NCBI GenBank assembly: GCA_946221385.1 | Contig: CAMIGX010000007.1 | Location: forward strand, 80,829-144,828 | Source of the DNA: an uncultured Propionimicrobium sp. | GTDB lineage: Bacteria; Actinomycetota; Actinomycetes; Propionibacteriales; Propionibacteriaceae | Direction of reading: 5' to 3' | Length of the DNA stretch: 64,000 nt | Part shown: piece after piece, positions 25,807 to 35,019 of the stretch | Layout of the letters: the number at the start of each line of letters is the position of its first letter | Numbering within the stretch: the first letter of the stretch is position 1 | Made by a program: the position numbers and the translations under genes | The notes under the pieces: generated by a model | Seen by the model: the letters and a program-made list of their open reading frames with translations, nothing else | The model's database searches: none | What the model was told of the DNA's origin: nothing

Positions 25807-25836
25807 TTGGGGGTGTCGCAGGTTAGCTGCTAATGT
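25807..25836 (+). promoter_or_regulatory. putative rpsT promoter
   Basis: TTGGGG (25807-25812), an 18-base spacer and TAATGT (25831-25836, TANNNT) precede rpsT, giving an approximately 85-base 5' UTR in which S20 autoregulation could act. Confidence 0.4.
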
Positions 25837-25928
25837 GGGACGTCGCGTTCACCGCCAGGAATATCAGTGCAACTGAAGTGCCGGCCGGTAGAACCCCCGA
25901 ACACCCAGAACAAAGAAGAGGCTTATTC

Positions 25929-26189
25929 GTGGCAAACATCAAGTCCCAAAAGAAGCGCATCCTGACCAACGAGAAGGCACGTCAGCGTAACAAGGCCGTC
26001 AAGTCGGCGCTGCGTACCCACGTTCGCAACTTCCGCGAGGCCGCTGAGGCTGGCGACAAGGAGAAGGCGCTGGAGTTCGCCGCCGTCGCCAACAAGGCGC
26101 TCGATAAGGCTGCCAGCAAGGGCGTCATCCACAAGAACCAGGCCGCCAACCGCAAGTCGGCCATCTCCGCTCGCGCCGCCGCGCTGTGA
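25929..26189 (+). CDS. rpsT: 30S ribosomal protein S20
   Basis: Primary 16S rRNA-binding protein. The 86-residue, Lys/Arg/Ala-rich helical sequence begins (V)ANIKSQKKRILTNEKARQRN and ends NRKSAISARAAAL, typical of bacterial S20. The start is GTG at 25929 after AGAAGAGG; the frame is open upstream but the extension has no similarity to S20. It is monocistronic, on the plus strand, and is closed by a strong terminator. Confidence 0.97.
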   Translation: MANIKSQKKRILTNEKARQRNKAVKSALRTHVRNFREAAEAGDKEKALEFAAVANKALDKAASKGVIHKNQAANRKSAISARAAAL

Positions 26190-26229
26190 GTTGGGCTAAC
26201 TAAAACAGAGCCAGCAAGCTCGAACTTCC

Positions 26230-26277
26230 AAACAACGCAAGCGTCCCCCGCTGGGTGTGGGGACGCTTGCGTTGTTT
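26230..26277 (+). terminator. strong intrinsic terminator after rpsT
   Basis: AAACAACGCAAGCGTCCCC and its exact complement enclose a short loop, giving a 19-bp perfect stem that ends in a GTTGTTTGTGTT tail. The A-rich 5' flank means it could also stop minus-strand transcripts leaving the holA side. Confidence 0.9.
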
Positions 26278-26358
26278 GTGTTAATCATCGTCGATCCATA
26301 AAACTCAGCCAGCTCAACACATCTCGCTATGCCTGCTCTCGATCGAGCTGATGTTTAG

Positions 26359-27339
26359 TCAGCGGCGGGTGCGGGCTTGTTCGATGCCCAAAATCATGTG
26401 TTCGAGGGCATATTCAGGGTCGCTGGCAGCGCCTTTGACGTCCGCATCAGCGGCAGCGATGAACCTTATCGCGGCGGCAACCGCTGAGGGCTGCCAGGAG
26501 CGAGATTGTCTGGCGAGATCTTTTATTTTCCACGGCGGGACGCCAACCTGTCGGGCTAGCTCGGGCTCAGCTAGGTGCGCTGCACGTAGGTCGAGATATT
26601 TACCCAATCCTCGAAAGCCGCTAGCGAAAGCGGCGGTCAACATGACGGGGGTGGACGTGCCAGTCGACAGCGTCCAGCGCAATTTGACCAATGCTTCACC
26701 CGTGCGGGAATTCAAGACATCATCGACGACCTGGAAGCCCTTCACCTCGGCGCGGCCAGAGAAATACTTGGCGATCTGCTGGCTGGTGAGCCTGCTGTCG
26801 TCAGTATCGGTAGCCAGTTGCGAGATAGCTCCAGCGAGCGCTCGCAAGTCTTGACCAACCGAATCGATGAGCGCGCGGGCAGCTTCTTCGTCGATAGATA
26901 TTCCGGCGCGCTTGCCTTCAGCGGTGACGAACTTTGGTAGCTCCCAAGCTTTCGGTTCAGCGACCTGCTCGACGGGAACCTTCGCCTTCTTCAAGGCGTC
27001 GATGAGCGCTTTTCCTTTGACCCCTCCGGGATGGACGAGGGTCAAGGCCAGCTCGTCATGGGGCCGGCTGGCTGCATCGATGATCATCGGATGCAAGTCG
27101 GTGCTGGCGTCGGCTAAGTCTCGGATCGTGCAGATCACCGCGCTAGAAAATAATGAACCGCCAAGAATCTCACTGAGCGTGGCTGTTTCTAGGCCGACAG
27201 CTGAAATGTCATGCAACTCAGCGTCTGGACGTTGCTTGCGGGCAGCGTTCATCCGAGCGTCGACGACGCGGTCAGCGAGCAGATCAGCTGACCCTTGAAC
27301 GAGCAATGCCGACCTAAAAATCTCAGCGGATTTAGCCAC
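26359..27339 (-). CDS. holA: DNA polymerase III subunit delta
   Basis: Clamp-loader subunit that opens the beta clamp. The 326-residue frame has a degenerate AAA+ N-terminus (LVQGSADLLADRVVDARM), the delta-specific middle with EEAARALIDSVGQDLRALAGAISQLA, and the C-terminal helical collar (VPPWKIKDLARQSRSW). No Walker A is present, as expected for delta. It follows comEC on the same strand, the conserved comEA-comEC-holA order, and converges with rpsT. Confidence 0.93.
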   Translation of the reverse strand: MAKSAEIFRSALLVQGSADLLADRVVDARMNAARKQRPDAELHDISAVGLETATLSEILGGSLFSSAVICTIRDLADASTDLHPMIIDAASRPHDELALTLVHPGGVKGKALIDALKKAKVPVEQVAEPKAWELPKFVTAEGKRAGISIDEEAARALIDSVGQDLRALAGAISQLATDTDDSRLTSQQIAKYFSGRAEVKGFQVVDDVLNSRTGEALVKLRWTLSTGTSTPVMLTAAFASGFRGLGKYLDLRAAHLAEPELARQVGVPPWKIKDLARQSRSWQPSAVAAAIRFIAAADADVKGAASDPEYALEHMILGIEQARTRR

Positions 27340-27405
27340 CTGCCCATCATGGCATCAAGCTATGACGGTTTTTGAACCTGCGTCCTGGCTGGTGGCGCCT
27401 CCACC

Positions 27406-29766
27406 TCAACGAGTCGTGCTCGACTTGCGGTTTTGCGTCGTTACGGTAAGCCCATTAGCCCCCTTCCCGATCGCGATGCCGCCGTCATGGTCGGTGCGAT
27501 AGACGCGCATACCGGCCGATTCAGCGAGCCGAATCGCACTAAGGCTGGGGTGGCCGTAGCTGTTTCCTCGGCCCACCGAGATGACCGCGATGCGAGCGCC
27601 TGTGGCTTTGAAGAATTCGGACGCTTGCCTTGACGATCCGTGGTGTGGCATCGCCAAAATATCTGCTCTCAAGTCTGTTGCGGCGCCGAGCATCGCCTGT
27701 TGGCCAGCTGGTTCACGATCACCGGCGAGCACGATGCGCAGTCCGTTGACGTTGGCTAGCCCAGCGACGCCGGTGTCATTTTCTATCGAACTTTCCGCTT
27801 GTCCGGCAGCCGGGGTGAACGGCAACGGGTCAGCTGCCAAGGTCTGCCAGGTGAGCCATCCCACTTGGAAACGGTCGCCAGGCCGAGTGATCAGTATGGG
27901 TCCATGCCCGCTGCTGCTCGTGAGATTCGTGGCTGGACCGGTGATGACTGTGGTTGCCGGATACGCTCGCAGCACGCCTTCGAGTCCGCCGCTGTGGTCG
28001 GCATGAATGTGCGTGATGACTACGGCATTTAGGTGATCGATCGACAGCGAATGCAGACAGTCCAGCGTTGGCTTAGCTTCGGGACCCGTATCGACCAGCA
28101 CCGCAGAGTGGGGCCCGGTCCGCAACACCCGAGCGTCTCCTTGACCGACGTCGCAGGTGGCGATTAGCCACTGTCCGGGCCAGCCGGGCTGTTTGGGTGC
28201 GACCAGGCTGCCAACGATCAGCACCAAGACCAACAACGTCGTCGTCCATGATTTGGCGAGCAGCCAAGGCATCAGCGCACCAATCAGCAGGCAGCCGATG
28301 CTCAACACTAACAGGCTGAATGGATCACTGGGCCACTTCCAGCTGGCTGCGGGCAGCGCGGCGAGGAAATGCGCGATGCTGAGCACCGGTTGAATGCACC
28401 ACCCAGCTAGCCATCCGATGGGATAAGACAGCGGCGACCAAATCGATCCGATCAGACCTGCTGTCAAGCCGAGCACGGTCACCGGTCCAACGAAAGCGCC
28501 GGTCAGCGCATTCGCGACCACCCCGACGGCGCTGATCGAACCGCTCAAATTGGTGACGATCGGCTGGGTTGCTAGCTGCGCAGCCAACGGAATGGCTAAT
28601 GCTTCTGCCAGACCCGACGGCAGCCATTGACCAAGTACCTGCTGCCAGTTGGTCCCCCACCACAAGATCGCTGCCGACGCAACCACCGACAACGCGAAGC
28701 CCCAATTAATCGCCAGCCACGGATTGACCAGCGTCAACGTCAACACAGCCGTGCCGAGATGTCTAAGTCCACGTCGTCGATCAGCTGCTAGCCCGGTCGC
28801 CGACAATGCGACCAGACCCATCGCCGCTGCTCGCACCACACTGGGTTCGCTGCGACAGATCAATACGAATGCGATGACTGCTCCAACAGAAAGTCCCGTC
28901 AACCAATAGCGTCGCGCTCCCAAACGTTTAGCCAGCGGAATCAAGAAGGCCAACATGAGCGTCAAATTGGTGCCGCTGACGGCGGTCAGATGCGTCAAAC
29001 CTGTGGTCTGAAAATCATCTTTAGTGGCCTGCTGCAGCTGGGAAATATCGCCCACTACCAACGAGGGCACCAGGCCCGCTTGTTCTGTCGTAGCCCACCG
29101 CACCGAGGCATGCAACGCATGACGCACGTGATTAGACACCAGGTAGAACCCGGTCGGCCCCGAAAGTTGCTCAGCCGGCATCCTCAAGTTCAATATCGCC
29201 ACGGAATGCTTGCCCTGCTTAGCAGGCGCGGCTCTAGCCGTGACCCGAACAGTGGTGCCCGCCGGCAAATCGCGCAACTGTTCGCCTAGCTCTCCGGTGG
29301 CGCTCAGTTGGGCTGGAACGCGTCCGCGCGCTTGCAAGTCGCGATATTCGACTTTGTGGATTTGCGCTGGCGTGACTGTGCGTTCGGGCAAGAATCCTTT
29401 AGCTGGGTAGCTGACCGCATCCGAGGTGAGCCGAGCTTCGACGGTGACGATGCCCTTAGCAGCAGCTGCCGTGGCAAGCAGATGGTCATACATCGCGGCC
29501 TGTCGCAAACTAGCTAACCCGGTGGCAGCGAGCAGCACCATGACGGTGGCCAACAAGATCCATCTCGCCCTCGCGATGATGTCTATGCACACGCCAGCGA
29601 CCAGGATCACGCCGCCGGCCAAGACCCCCGCGCCAATGAACCACCAGCGTTGGTCGTCACCCATCAGCAGACCGGCGATACTGCCTAACCAGGCGGCCAG
29701 TCCCAGCGGAATCGTGCGTAAGTCGATAGTCGCCGGCTTTGGGTCGGAGATCTGCGGCCGCGTCAC
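27406..29766 (-). CDS. comEC: ComEC/Rec2 DNA-uptake channel protein
   Basis: Polytopic membrane protein proposed to pass single-stranded DNA during transformation. The 786 residues show about ten hydrophobic segments (first two within residues 15-60), a periplasmic OB-like region (LTSDAVSYPAKGF), the Competence domain (GLTHLTAVSGTNLTLML) and a C-terminal metallo-beta-lactamase domain with VVITHIHADHSGGLEGVL and MPHHGSSRQAS. The HxHxDH metal site is intact, suggesting nuclease ability. It starts one base after comEA. No other competence genes are in the window, so natural transformation is unproven. Confidence 0.93.
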   Translation of the reverse strand: MTRPQISDPKPATIDLRTIPLGLAAWLGSIAGLLMGDDQRWWFIGAGVLAGGVILVAGVCIDIIARARWILLATVMVLLAATGLASLRQAAMYDHLLATAAAAKGIVTVEARLTSDAVSYPAKGFLPERTVTPAQIHKVEYRDLQARGRVPAQLSATGELGEQLRDLPAGTTVRVTARAAPAKQGKHSVAILNLRMPAEQLSGPTGFYLVSNHVRHALHASVRWATTEQAGLVPSLVVGDISQLQQATKDDFQTTGLTHLTAVSGTNLTLMLAFLIPLAKRLGARRYWLTGLSVGAVIAFVLICRSEPSVVRAAAMGLVALSATGLAADRRRGLRHLGTAVLTLTLVNPWLAINWGFALSVVASAAILWWGTNWQQVLGQWLPSGLAEALAIPLAAQLATQPIVTNLSGSISAVGVVANALTGAFVGPVTVLGLTAGLIGSIWSPLSYPIGWLAGWCIQPVLSIAHFLAALPAASWKWPSDPFSLLVLSIGCLLIGALMPWLLAKSWTTTLLVLVLIVGSLVAPKQPGWPGQWLIATCDVGQGDARVLRTGPHSAVLVDTGPEAKPTLDCLHSLSIDHLNAVVITHIHADHSGGLEGVLRAYPATTVITGPATNLTSSSGHGPILITRPGDRFQVGWLTWQTLAADPLPFTPAAGQAESSIENDTGVAGLANVNGLRIVLAGDREPAGQQAMLGAATDLRADILAMPHHGSSRQASEFFKATGARIAVISVGRGNSYGHPSLSAIRLAESAGMRVYRTDHDGGIAIGKGANGLTVTTQNRKSSTTR

Positions 29767-29767
29767 G

Positions 29768-30781
29768 TCAGACCGTCACATACGGTGCGATTTGGGCATA
29801 GGTCTTAGCGCCAATGCCGTTGACCTCCTGCAATTCCTCAATTCGAGTGAATTTTCCATGTTCGCTTCGCCAAGCCAGGATCGCTTTGGCCGTGACGGGA
29901 CCCACCCCGGGCAAACTTTCCAATTGAGCTTGGTTCGCGCTGTTCAAGTTCACTTTGGACGCATCACCTGCTGCTTGATCAGCAGACTTAGCTGAATTGC
30001 TGGATGGGCCGGTGGTTTGATCATCGGCGCGCATCGTCGATCCAGGACGCGCGGGACCACCTACGATGATCTGCGCGCCGTCAGCCACTGGCGCAGCGAG
30101 GTTTAATTCCCCTAGGTCAGCTGCTGAATTCGGGCCGCCGGCGGCGTCAATGGCATCGATGACGCGCGCACCCAGTTCCAGACTGACGACGCCGGGACGG
30201 ACCACTTCACCCATGACGTGCACTCGAATTTGTGGCCGTGCGGTCGCCGTCACTTCAGCGCTAGCAGACTTGTGGGCGGTTGAATCCGAGGCTGCTTGGG
30301 ATTGATGTTGACTGGGGCTCGAGGCTGGCTCCAGTTGAATGGGCACGGGCTCGGAATGTGCCCGGGTGGTCTGAAAGACCGCGAAAGTCAACACGATTGC
30401 TAGAACCAAGCCCAGGGCCGCCAAGTGCTTGGCCGCGAACTGCTTGGCGCGTGACTTGAAGTCCGGCACGGCGTCATCAGGACTGGCGATCGCTGCATCG
30501 TCTGACGCCGTCGCGGAGTCTGGCTGGTCAGGGTCGAACAGGTCGTCGTCGAATTCCCATGGCGCAGTTCCGGATGATGGCGAAATTCCGGATGAAGGCA
30601 CAGCATTGGTTGATGGTCGGGCCGGCGTAGCTGAAGCTGGTGCCGTCCCTATTTGACCCGTGGGCGAATCCAGCGCACGTCGAGCTCGTCCGAGCGGCTC
30701 GGCTGTAGACAGCACCTGGCGCAACCGTTGGTCAGGGGTCAAACCAGCGGCTGGTGGGTCAGTGGAAACTAGCCGGGGCAT
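29768..30781 (-). CDS. comEA: ComEA helix-hairpin-helix DNA receptor
   Basis: The 337-residue protein has a long low-complexity cytoplasmic N-terminus, one membrane segment (HLAALGLVLAIVLTFAVFQ near 117-135) and a SLBB domain (RVHMGEVVRPGVVSLELGARV region). The C-terminal 62 residues form the helix-hairpin-helix DNA-binding part: VNLNSANQAQLESLPGVGP and LQEVNGIGAKTYAQI. It would hold incoming DNA at the membrane for ComEC. The N-terminal extension of over 100 residues is longer than in Bacillus ComEA but common in Actinobacteria. Confidence 0.92.
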   Translation of the reverse strand: MPRLVSTDPPAAGLTPDQRLRQVLSTAEPLGRARRALDSPTGQIGTAPASATPARPSTNAVPSSGISPSSGTAPWEFDDDLFDPDQPDSATASDDAAIASPDDAVPDFKSRAKQFAAKHLAALGLVLAIVLTFAVFQTTRAHSEPVPIQLEPASSPSQHQSQAASDSTAHKSASAEVTATARPQIRVHVMGEVVRPGVVSLELGARVIDAIDAAGGPNSAADLGELNLAAPVADGAQIIVGGPARPGSTMRADDQTTGPSSNSAKSADQAAGDASKVNLNSANQAQLESLPGVGPVTAKAILAWRSEHGKFTRIEELQEVNGIGAKTYAQIAPYVTV

Positions 30782-31041
30782 GCTCTGACTATGGTTTTGC
30801 CCAACGGCTCACGGTCACACGGACAACATCGCTGGGGATAATCGTCACGCAATCGCAGTAGCTGTGGATTAGCCCTTAACGCGTTTACATGTCACCTGAC
30901 TGCATGGCTGTCTAACATCAAGCGACGCACTTGCTATCAGCCGTGTGAGCTTGGTTGCGCGGTCGGGAGCGGGAATCGTTAGCGACGCTCAACTTGATCT
31001 CCGCGACGGCCGGCATGTCGTCGCCGTCGTAGGTGGCATCA

Positions 31042-31189
31042 TCTCGTCCCCGCGCGCGAACGCCAACAAGACCGTCCAGCAGCAGTTCGCTGACCAGACG
31101 TGTCGTCCTCGCGCGCGCGAACGCCAACTGACCTGATCGGTGGCGAAGCCGGTACAAGCTATGTCGTCCTCGCGCGCGCGAACGTCAAA
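31042..31189. CRISPR. three-repeat CRISPR-like remnant (type I-E geometry)
   Basis: Three related units lie at 31042-31067, 31101-31128 and 31162-31189. The second and third share their first 25 bases: TGTCGTCCTCGCGCGCGCGA then ACG, and differ only near the 3' end. The first has lost two bases and carries two substitutions. The two intervals are both exactly 33 bases and unrelated to each other. A 28-base repeat with 33-base spacers is the geometry of type I-E arrays, and the GTCGTCC[C/T]CGC start resembles actinobacterial I-E repeats. No cas genes are in the window, and no further repeat is found 61 bases to either side. It could alternatively be a chance intergenic repeat family. Confidence 0.55.
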
Positions 31190-31213
31190 GCATGCAAGGA
31201 CGCTGGACGTTTC

Positions 31214-31253
31214 CAGCCGCCCGTGATCACTGTTGCTGACCAGCGGGCGGCTG
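31214..31253 (-). terminator. hairpin downstream of leuS
   Basis: CAGCCGCCCG and CGGGCGGCTG form a 10-bp stem around a 20-base loop, 39 bases past the leuS stop. There is no T-run, so it is a weak or Rho-assisted terminator candidate. Confidence 0.4.
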
Positions 31254-31291
31254 CGCGTTGGGGACGCCCGCTGACCGTCAGCAATCAGCTG

Positions 31292-33778
31292 TCAGCCAAC
31301 GACCAGGCTCAGCATCTTGGGCAGCTTAGCGATGACCTTACGGACTTGCTGATCTCCCATGGCGCGGCGCACTGCAGCGTCCGCTAGCGCCAACTCGACG
31401 GCGTCATCCTCACTGATGTCGGGGCTGACCTCTAGCTTGCCGCGCACCTTGCCGTTGACCTGGACGACTAGGGTCACCGCATCGTCAACCAACAAGTCAG
31501 GCTGCGGCTGGGGCCAATCACTATTGGCCACCGACGGCGTCTCGCCGAGCATTTCCCACATTTCTTCGGCTACATAGGGCGCGAACAAGCTCAACGCCTG
31601 AGCTGTGAACCGGGCCGCTTCACGAACTGCCGGATCGGCCGGACCAACGCCTGCGTCAATGACGCGTCGAGTGGCATTCACCAGTTCCATGACGCGCGCG
31701 ACAGCCACATTGAACCGGCCATCGTCAATCAAGTCAGTGATCTGCTTGATCGTCTTGTGCGTCGTCTTGCGCAGCTCGACGTCGCCGTCAGCTGGGTCGG
31801 CGTCGATAGCAGATGTGACGTCCGCAGCCACCCGCCAGGCACGTTGCAAGAATTTCAGCGAACTGGCCGGCGACACATCAGCCCAGTCAATATCGTCTTC
31901 GGGCGGGCCAGCGAAGACGACGGTCAACCGGACAGCGTCGACACCAAATTGGTCGATCTGCTCACCTAGATCGACGCCATTACCCAGCGATTTGCTCATC
32001 GCTTTGCCCTGGTTGATCACCTGCCCCTGGTTGAGCAGCCGCTCCATCGGCTCATCGAAATCGATTAGGCCCATGTCATGCAGCACCTTGGCGAAAAAGC
32101 GCATGTACAACAGGTGCAAGATCGCGTGCTCGACGCCACCCACGTACTGCTGCACCGGCATCCAATGCGAGACCTTGTCAGTATCGAATGGACCGGCTTC
32201 GTAACCCGGGCTGCAATAACGGTAGAAGTACCAAGAACTGTCGACGAAGGTGTCCATGGTGTCTGTATCGCGCTGGGCAGGATCGCTGCACTTGGGGCAA
32301 GCCACCGCCCGCCAAGACTCGGCGGCTTCACCTGCTAACGGCGAAGTGCCCTTGGGGGCTAGATCAGCACCACGCAGGTCGGGCAACTCGACAGGCAGTT
32401 GATCATCGGGCACCGCCACTTCACCGCACTTCTCGCAGTGAATGATCGGGATCGGGCAACCCCAAAACCGCTGCCGACTAAGCAGCCAGTCGCGCAGCCG
32501 ATAGTTAACCGTCGCGCGCCCGGTGCCACGCGCTTCCAGTTCGGCGTTGGCCGCCGCGATCCCGGCGGCCTTGTCACGCAAGCCGTCCAAAGGACCAGAG
32601 TTTTGATAGACGCCGTCACCTGCGGTCGCGATGCCGGTTTGGTTCGGGTCCTCTTCGCCGGTGTCGATGACCACCCGTACCGGCAGGTCAAATTTGCGTG
32701 CGAAGTCCAAGTCTCGCTGGTCATGGGCAGGCACAGCCATGATCGCACCGGTCCCATATTCGGAAAGCACGTAGTCAGCAGCCCAGACCGGAACTTTCTC
32801 TCCGTTGACTGGATTGATGGCGTGCACGCCTAAGAAGACTCCGGTCTTCTCATGCGTGGTCGACTGCCGCTCAATCTCGGTGGATTTCTTGACCTGCTCC
32901 AAGTAATCCTCGAACGCCGGGCGCTGCTCGTCGCTGACTAGCTCGCTAGCTAATTCAGCGTCCGGTGCGACGACCATGAAGGTAGCGCCATAGAGGGTGT
33001 CGGGACGGGTGGTGAAGACCGTCACCGGCTCAGTGCGTCCTTCGATCTGGAAGTCGACGTAGGCACCTTGTGATCTACCGATCCAGTTGCGCTGCATCGC
33101 CAATACGCGTTCTGGCCAACCCGCTTCCAGCTTGCCCATGTCGTCGAGCAGGCGCTGCGCATAGTCAGTGATCTTGAAATACCACTGGTTGAGCTTTCGC
33201 TTGGTCACTGCGGTCCCACAGCGCTCGCAAGCGCCGTTGACGACTTGCTCGTTGGCCAACACGGTCTGATCTTTTGGACACCAATTGACGTAGGAATCCT
33301 TGCGATAAGCCAGGCCGCGCTCAAAGAAGCGTAAGAAGAGCCATTGGGTCCAGCGATAGTATTCCGCGTCACTGGTGTGCAGCTCGCGGGTCCAATCCAA
33401 GCTCAACCCGTAGCGCTTGAAAGAGTTCTTTTGAGTCTCGATGTTGCGGTAGGTCCACTCAGCTGGGTGCGAGTCGTTTCGGATCGCAGCATTCTCGGCT
33501 GGCAAGCCGAACGAGTCCCAGCCGATCGGGTGCAGCACCTCATAGCCCTGCATCCGCCACAATCGAGCGGGCACGTCACCCATTGCATAGGCCTCTGCGT
33601 GACCCATGTGTAGATCACCGGAGGGATAGGGGAACATATCGAGCACATAGCGCCGGGGCTTATTGGACGCGTCATCAGCGACGAATGTCCGATCATCCTC
33701 CCAGAACTCTTGCCACTTCTCCTGGGCGGTCGTGGCGTCATATCCAGCCCGTTCAGGTGAATCAGCGATGTCGTTCAC
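31292..33778 (-). CDS. leuS: leucyl-tRNA synthetase
   Basis: Class Ia synthetase charging tRNA-Leu. The 828 residues include the HIGH-type motif PYPSGDLHMGHAEAY (HMGH at 57-60), a CP1 editing domain (TTRPDTLYGATF and the GTGAIMAVPAHDQRD segment), a zinc-type region (CEKCGEV, CPKCSDPAQ), the KMSKS motif GKAMSKSLGNG near 595, and the anticodon-binding and C-terminal domains. Length is normal for the bacterial enzyme. It is monocistronic; its activity would feed into the leuA attenuator by setting charged tRNA-Leu. Confidence 0.97.
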   Translation of the reverse strand: MNDIADSPERAGYDATTAQEKWQEFWEDDRTFVADDASNKPRRYVLDMFPYPSGDLHMGHAEAYAMGDVPARLWRMQGYEVLHPIGWDSFGLPAENAAIRNDSHPAEWTYRNIETQKNSFKRYGLSLDWTRELHTSDAEYYRWTQWLFLRFFERGLAYRKDSYVNWCPKDQTVLANEQVVNGACERCGTAVTKRKLNQWYFKITDYAQRLLDDMGKLEAGWPERVLAMQRNWIGRSQGAYVDFQIEGRTEPVTVFTTRPDTLYGATFMVVAPDAELASELVSDEQRPAFEDYLEQVKKSTEIERQSTTHEKTGVFLGVHAINPVNGEKVPVWAADYVLSEYGTGAIMAVPAHDQRDLDFARKFDLPVRVVIDTGEEDPNQTGIATAGDGVYQNSGPLDGLRDKAAGIAAANAELEARGTGRATVNYRLRDWLLSRQRFWGCPIPIIHCEKCGEVAVPDDQLPVELPDLRGADLAPKGTSPLAGEAAESWRAVACPKCSDPAQRDTDTMDTFVDSSWYFYRYCSPGYEAGPFDTDKVSHWMPVQQYVGGVEHAILHLLYMRFFAKVLHDMGLIDFDEPMERLLNQGQVINQGKAMSKSLGNGVDLGEQIDQFGVDAVRLTVVFAGPPEDDIDWADVSPASSLKFLQRAWRVAADVTSAIDADPADGDVELRKTTHKTIKQITDLIDDGRFNVAVARVMELVNATRRVIDAGVGPADPAVREAARFTAQALSLFAPYVAEEMWEMLGETPSVANSDWPQPQPDLLVDDAVTLVVQVNGKVRGKLEVSPDISEDDAVELALADAAVRRAMGDQQVRKVIAKLPKMLSLVVG

Positions 33779-33914
33779 TTGTGCTCTCCTATTTCCTTCG
33801 CCTCTTGCATAGCGACTGCCCTACTCTATCGCCGCTGGCCACACGGAATATCACCCGACCGACTGGGAAGTTCCAGCCTTTCAGCGTCAACCAAGCGACA
33901 CGGCTGCGGAATAC

Positions 33915-34895
33915 TCATGCCACCTTCAGCTCAGCCATCTGGTCCCAGACCTGGGGGTCCGCAGCGGTCAGATTCAATGCCTCTACTAAATGCAGCATCG
34001 AATAGTTCGCGTCGAGCTGTTTTCCGCGAACGATGCAAGCTACTTGCAAAGCGCCATTGCCGCTCAACCATGCCGCCATGCCCGCTAGACAAAGCGCCGG
34101 CAAGACTTCTTGGTCGGGAAGCTCTCTAACCACTGCCGTCCATAGCCGAACCAACTGTTGAGCGCTGTCGCGTTCCATCCGCAGCCAAGCTCGATCGCGT
34201 AACCGTACCTCTTGCACTAACAACCCGAGCAGCACTAAACGATGACGTTCAAGCTCTGAGCTCGTTGCATCGCAGATCAGGTCATCAAGCAGCTGACAGC
34301 GTTGTGTCAGGCTCATGTCTAGCAGCTTTGAACGTGCCCGCTGGACTTCTAATTCGGCAGCTTGTAGTTCATCGGATGACAGCGCACGAACTTGCGCTTC
34401 AAGCTGGTCTCGACTCGCCAAAGCTGCCAGACCAGCGCCGATTGCTTCGGCCAAGATCGGCGCGTTTGAGCTGGGATAGGGGCTACCTGCTGACGGACAA
34501 CAGGCTGAATCGACGCAGCCGCGGGACCAAAAGCGCTCGCCATCAGCGGCAATCGATTCGATGATGAGGTCTGCGTCAAACGCGATCTCCGCTAAGCCGA
34601 GGGCATCGTCAGCGAGTTGTCGGTCCTCGCTGTAAGCGACCAACAAGAACTCCGAGTCGGGACATCTTTGTTTGAGCATTTCAGCCATTGCAGCTAGATA
34701 GTCCGGCTGGAAACAAGCGGCAAGATCGACCCGAGATGTCAATCGCACTTGTCCCTCAGCAAGCACGAGGACTACCAGCGAATCAGTTGGATGGAAACCC
34801 AATAGGTAGGGCACCAAAGCGATGACATCGCTGGGCTCGCTCATCTTAATTTGTGGCGCAGGCAGCGCAGCTTGTGCGGTGATTTGATTCGTCAT
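33915..34895 (-). CDS. DUF4192 family protein
   Basis: Conserved actinobacterial protein of 326 residues. The family signature is present at the N-terminus: SEPSDVIALVPYLLGFHPTDSLVVL. A helical C-terminal half with LCLAGMAAWLSGNGALQVAC follows. No catalytic motif, signal peptide or membrane segment is visible, and function is unknown. It is upstream of leuS on the same strand with a 136-base gap, and divergent from the membrane protein at 35020. Confidence 0.82.
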   Translation of the reverse strand: MTNQITAQAALPAPQIKMSEPSDVIALVPYLLGFHPTDSLVVLVLAEGQVRLTSRVDLAACFQPDYLAAMAEMLKQRCPDSEFLLVAYSEDRQLADDALGLAEIAFDADLIIESIAADGERFWSRGCVDSACCPSAGSPYPSSNAPILAEAIGAGLAALASRDQLEAQVRALSSDELQAAELEVQRARSKLLDMSLTQRCQLLDDLICDATSSELERHRLVLLGLLVQEVRLRDRAWLRMERDSAQQLVRLWTAVVRELPDQEVLPALCLAGMAAWLSGNGALQVACIVRGKQLDANYSMLHLVEALNLTAADPQVWDQMAELKVA

Positions 34896-35019
34896 GCCGG
34901 GACTATGGGCGAATGCCTGCCGGATTTTTCAACAGGACAACACCTGCGCCGAAATGGACAACACCTGCCAGCTTGCAGACGGTTAGAAAGTCGACCGCAT
35001 TGGGTACGCTGAACACATC

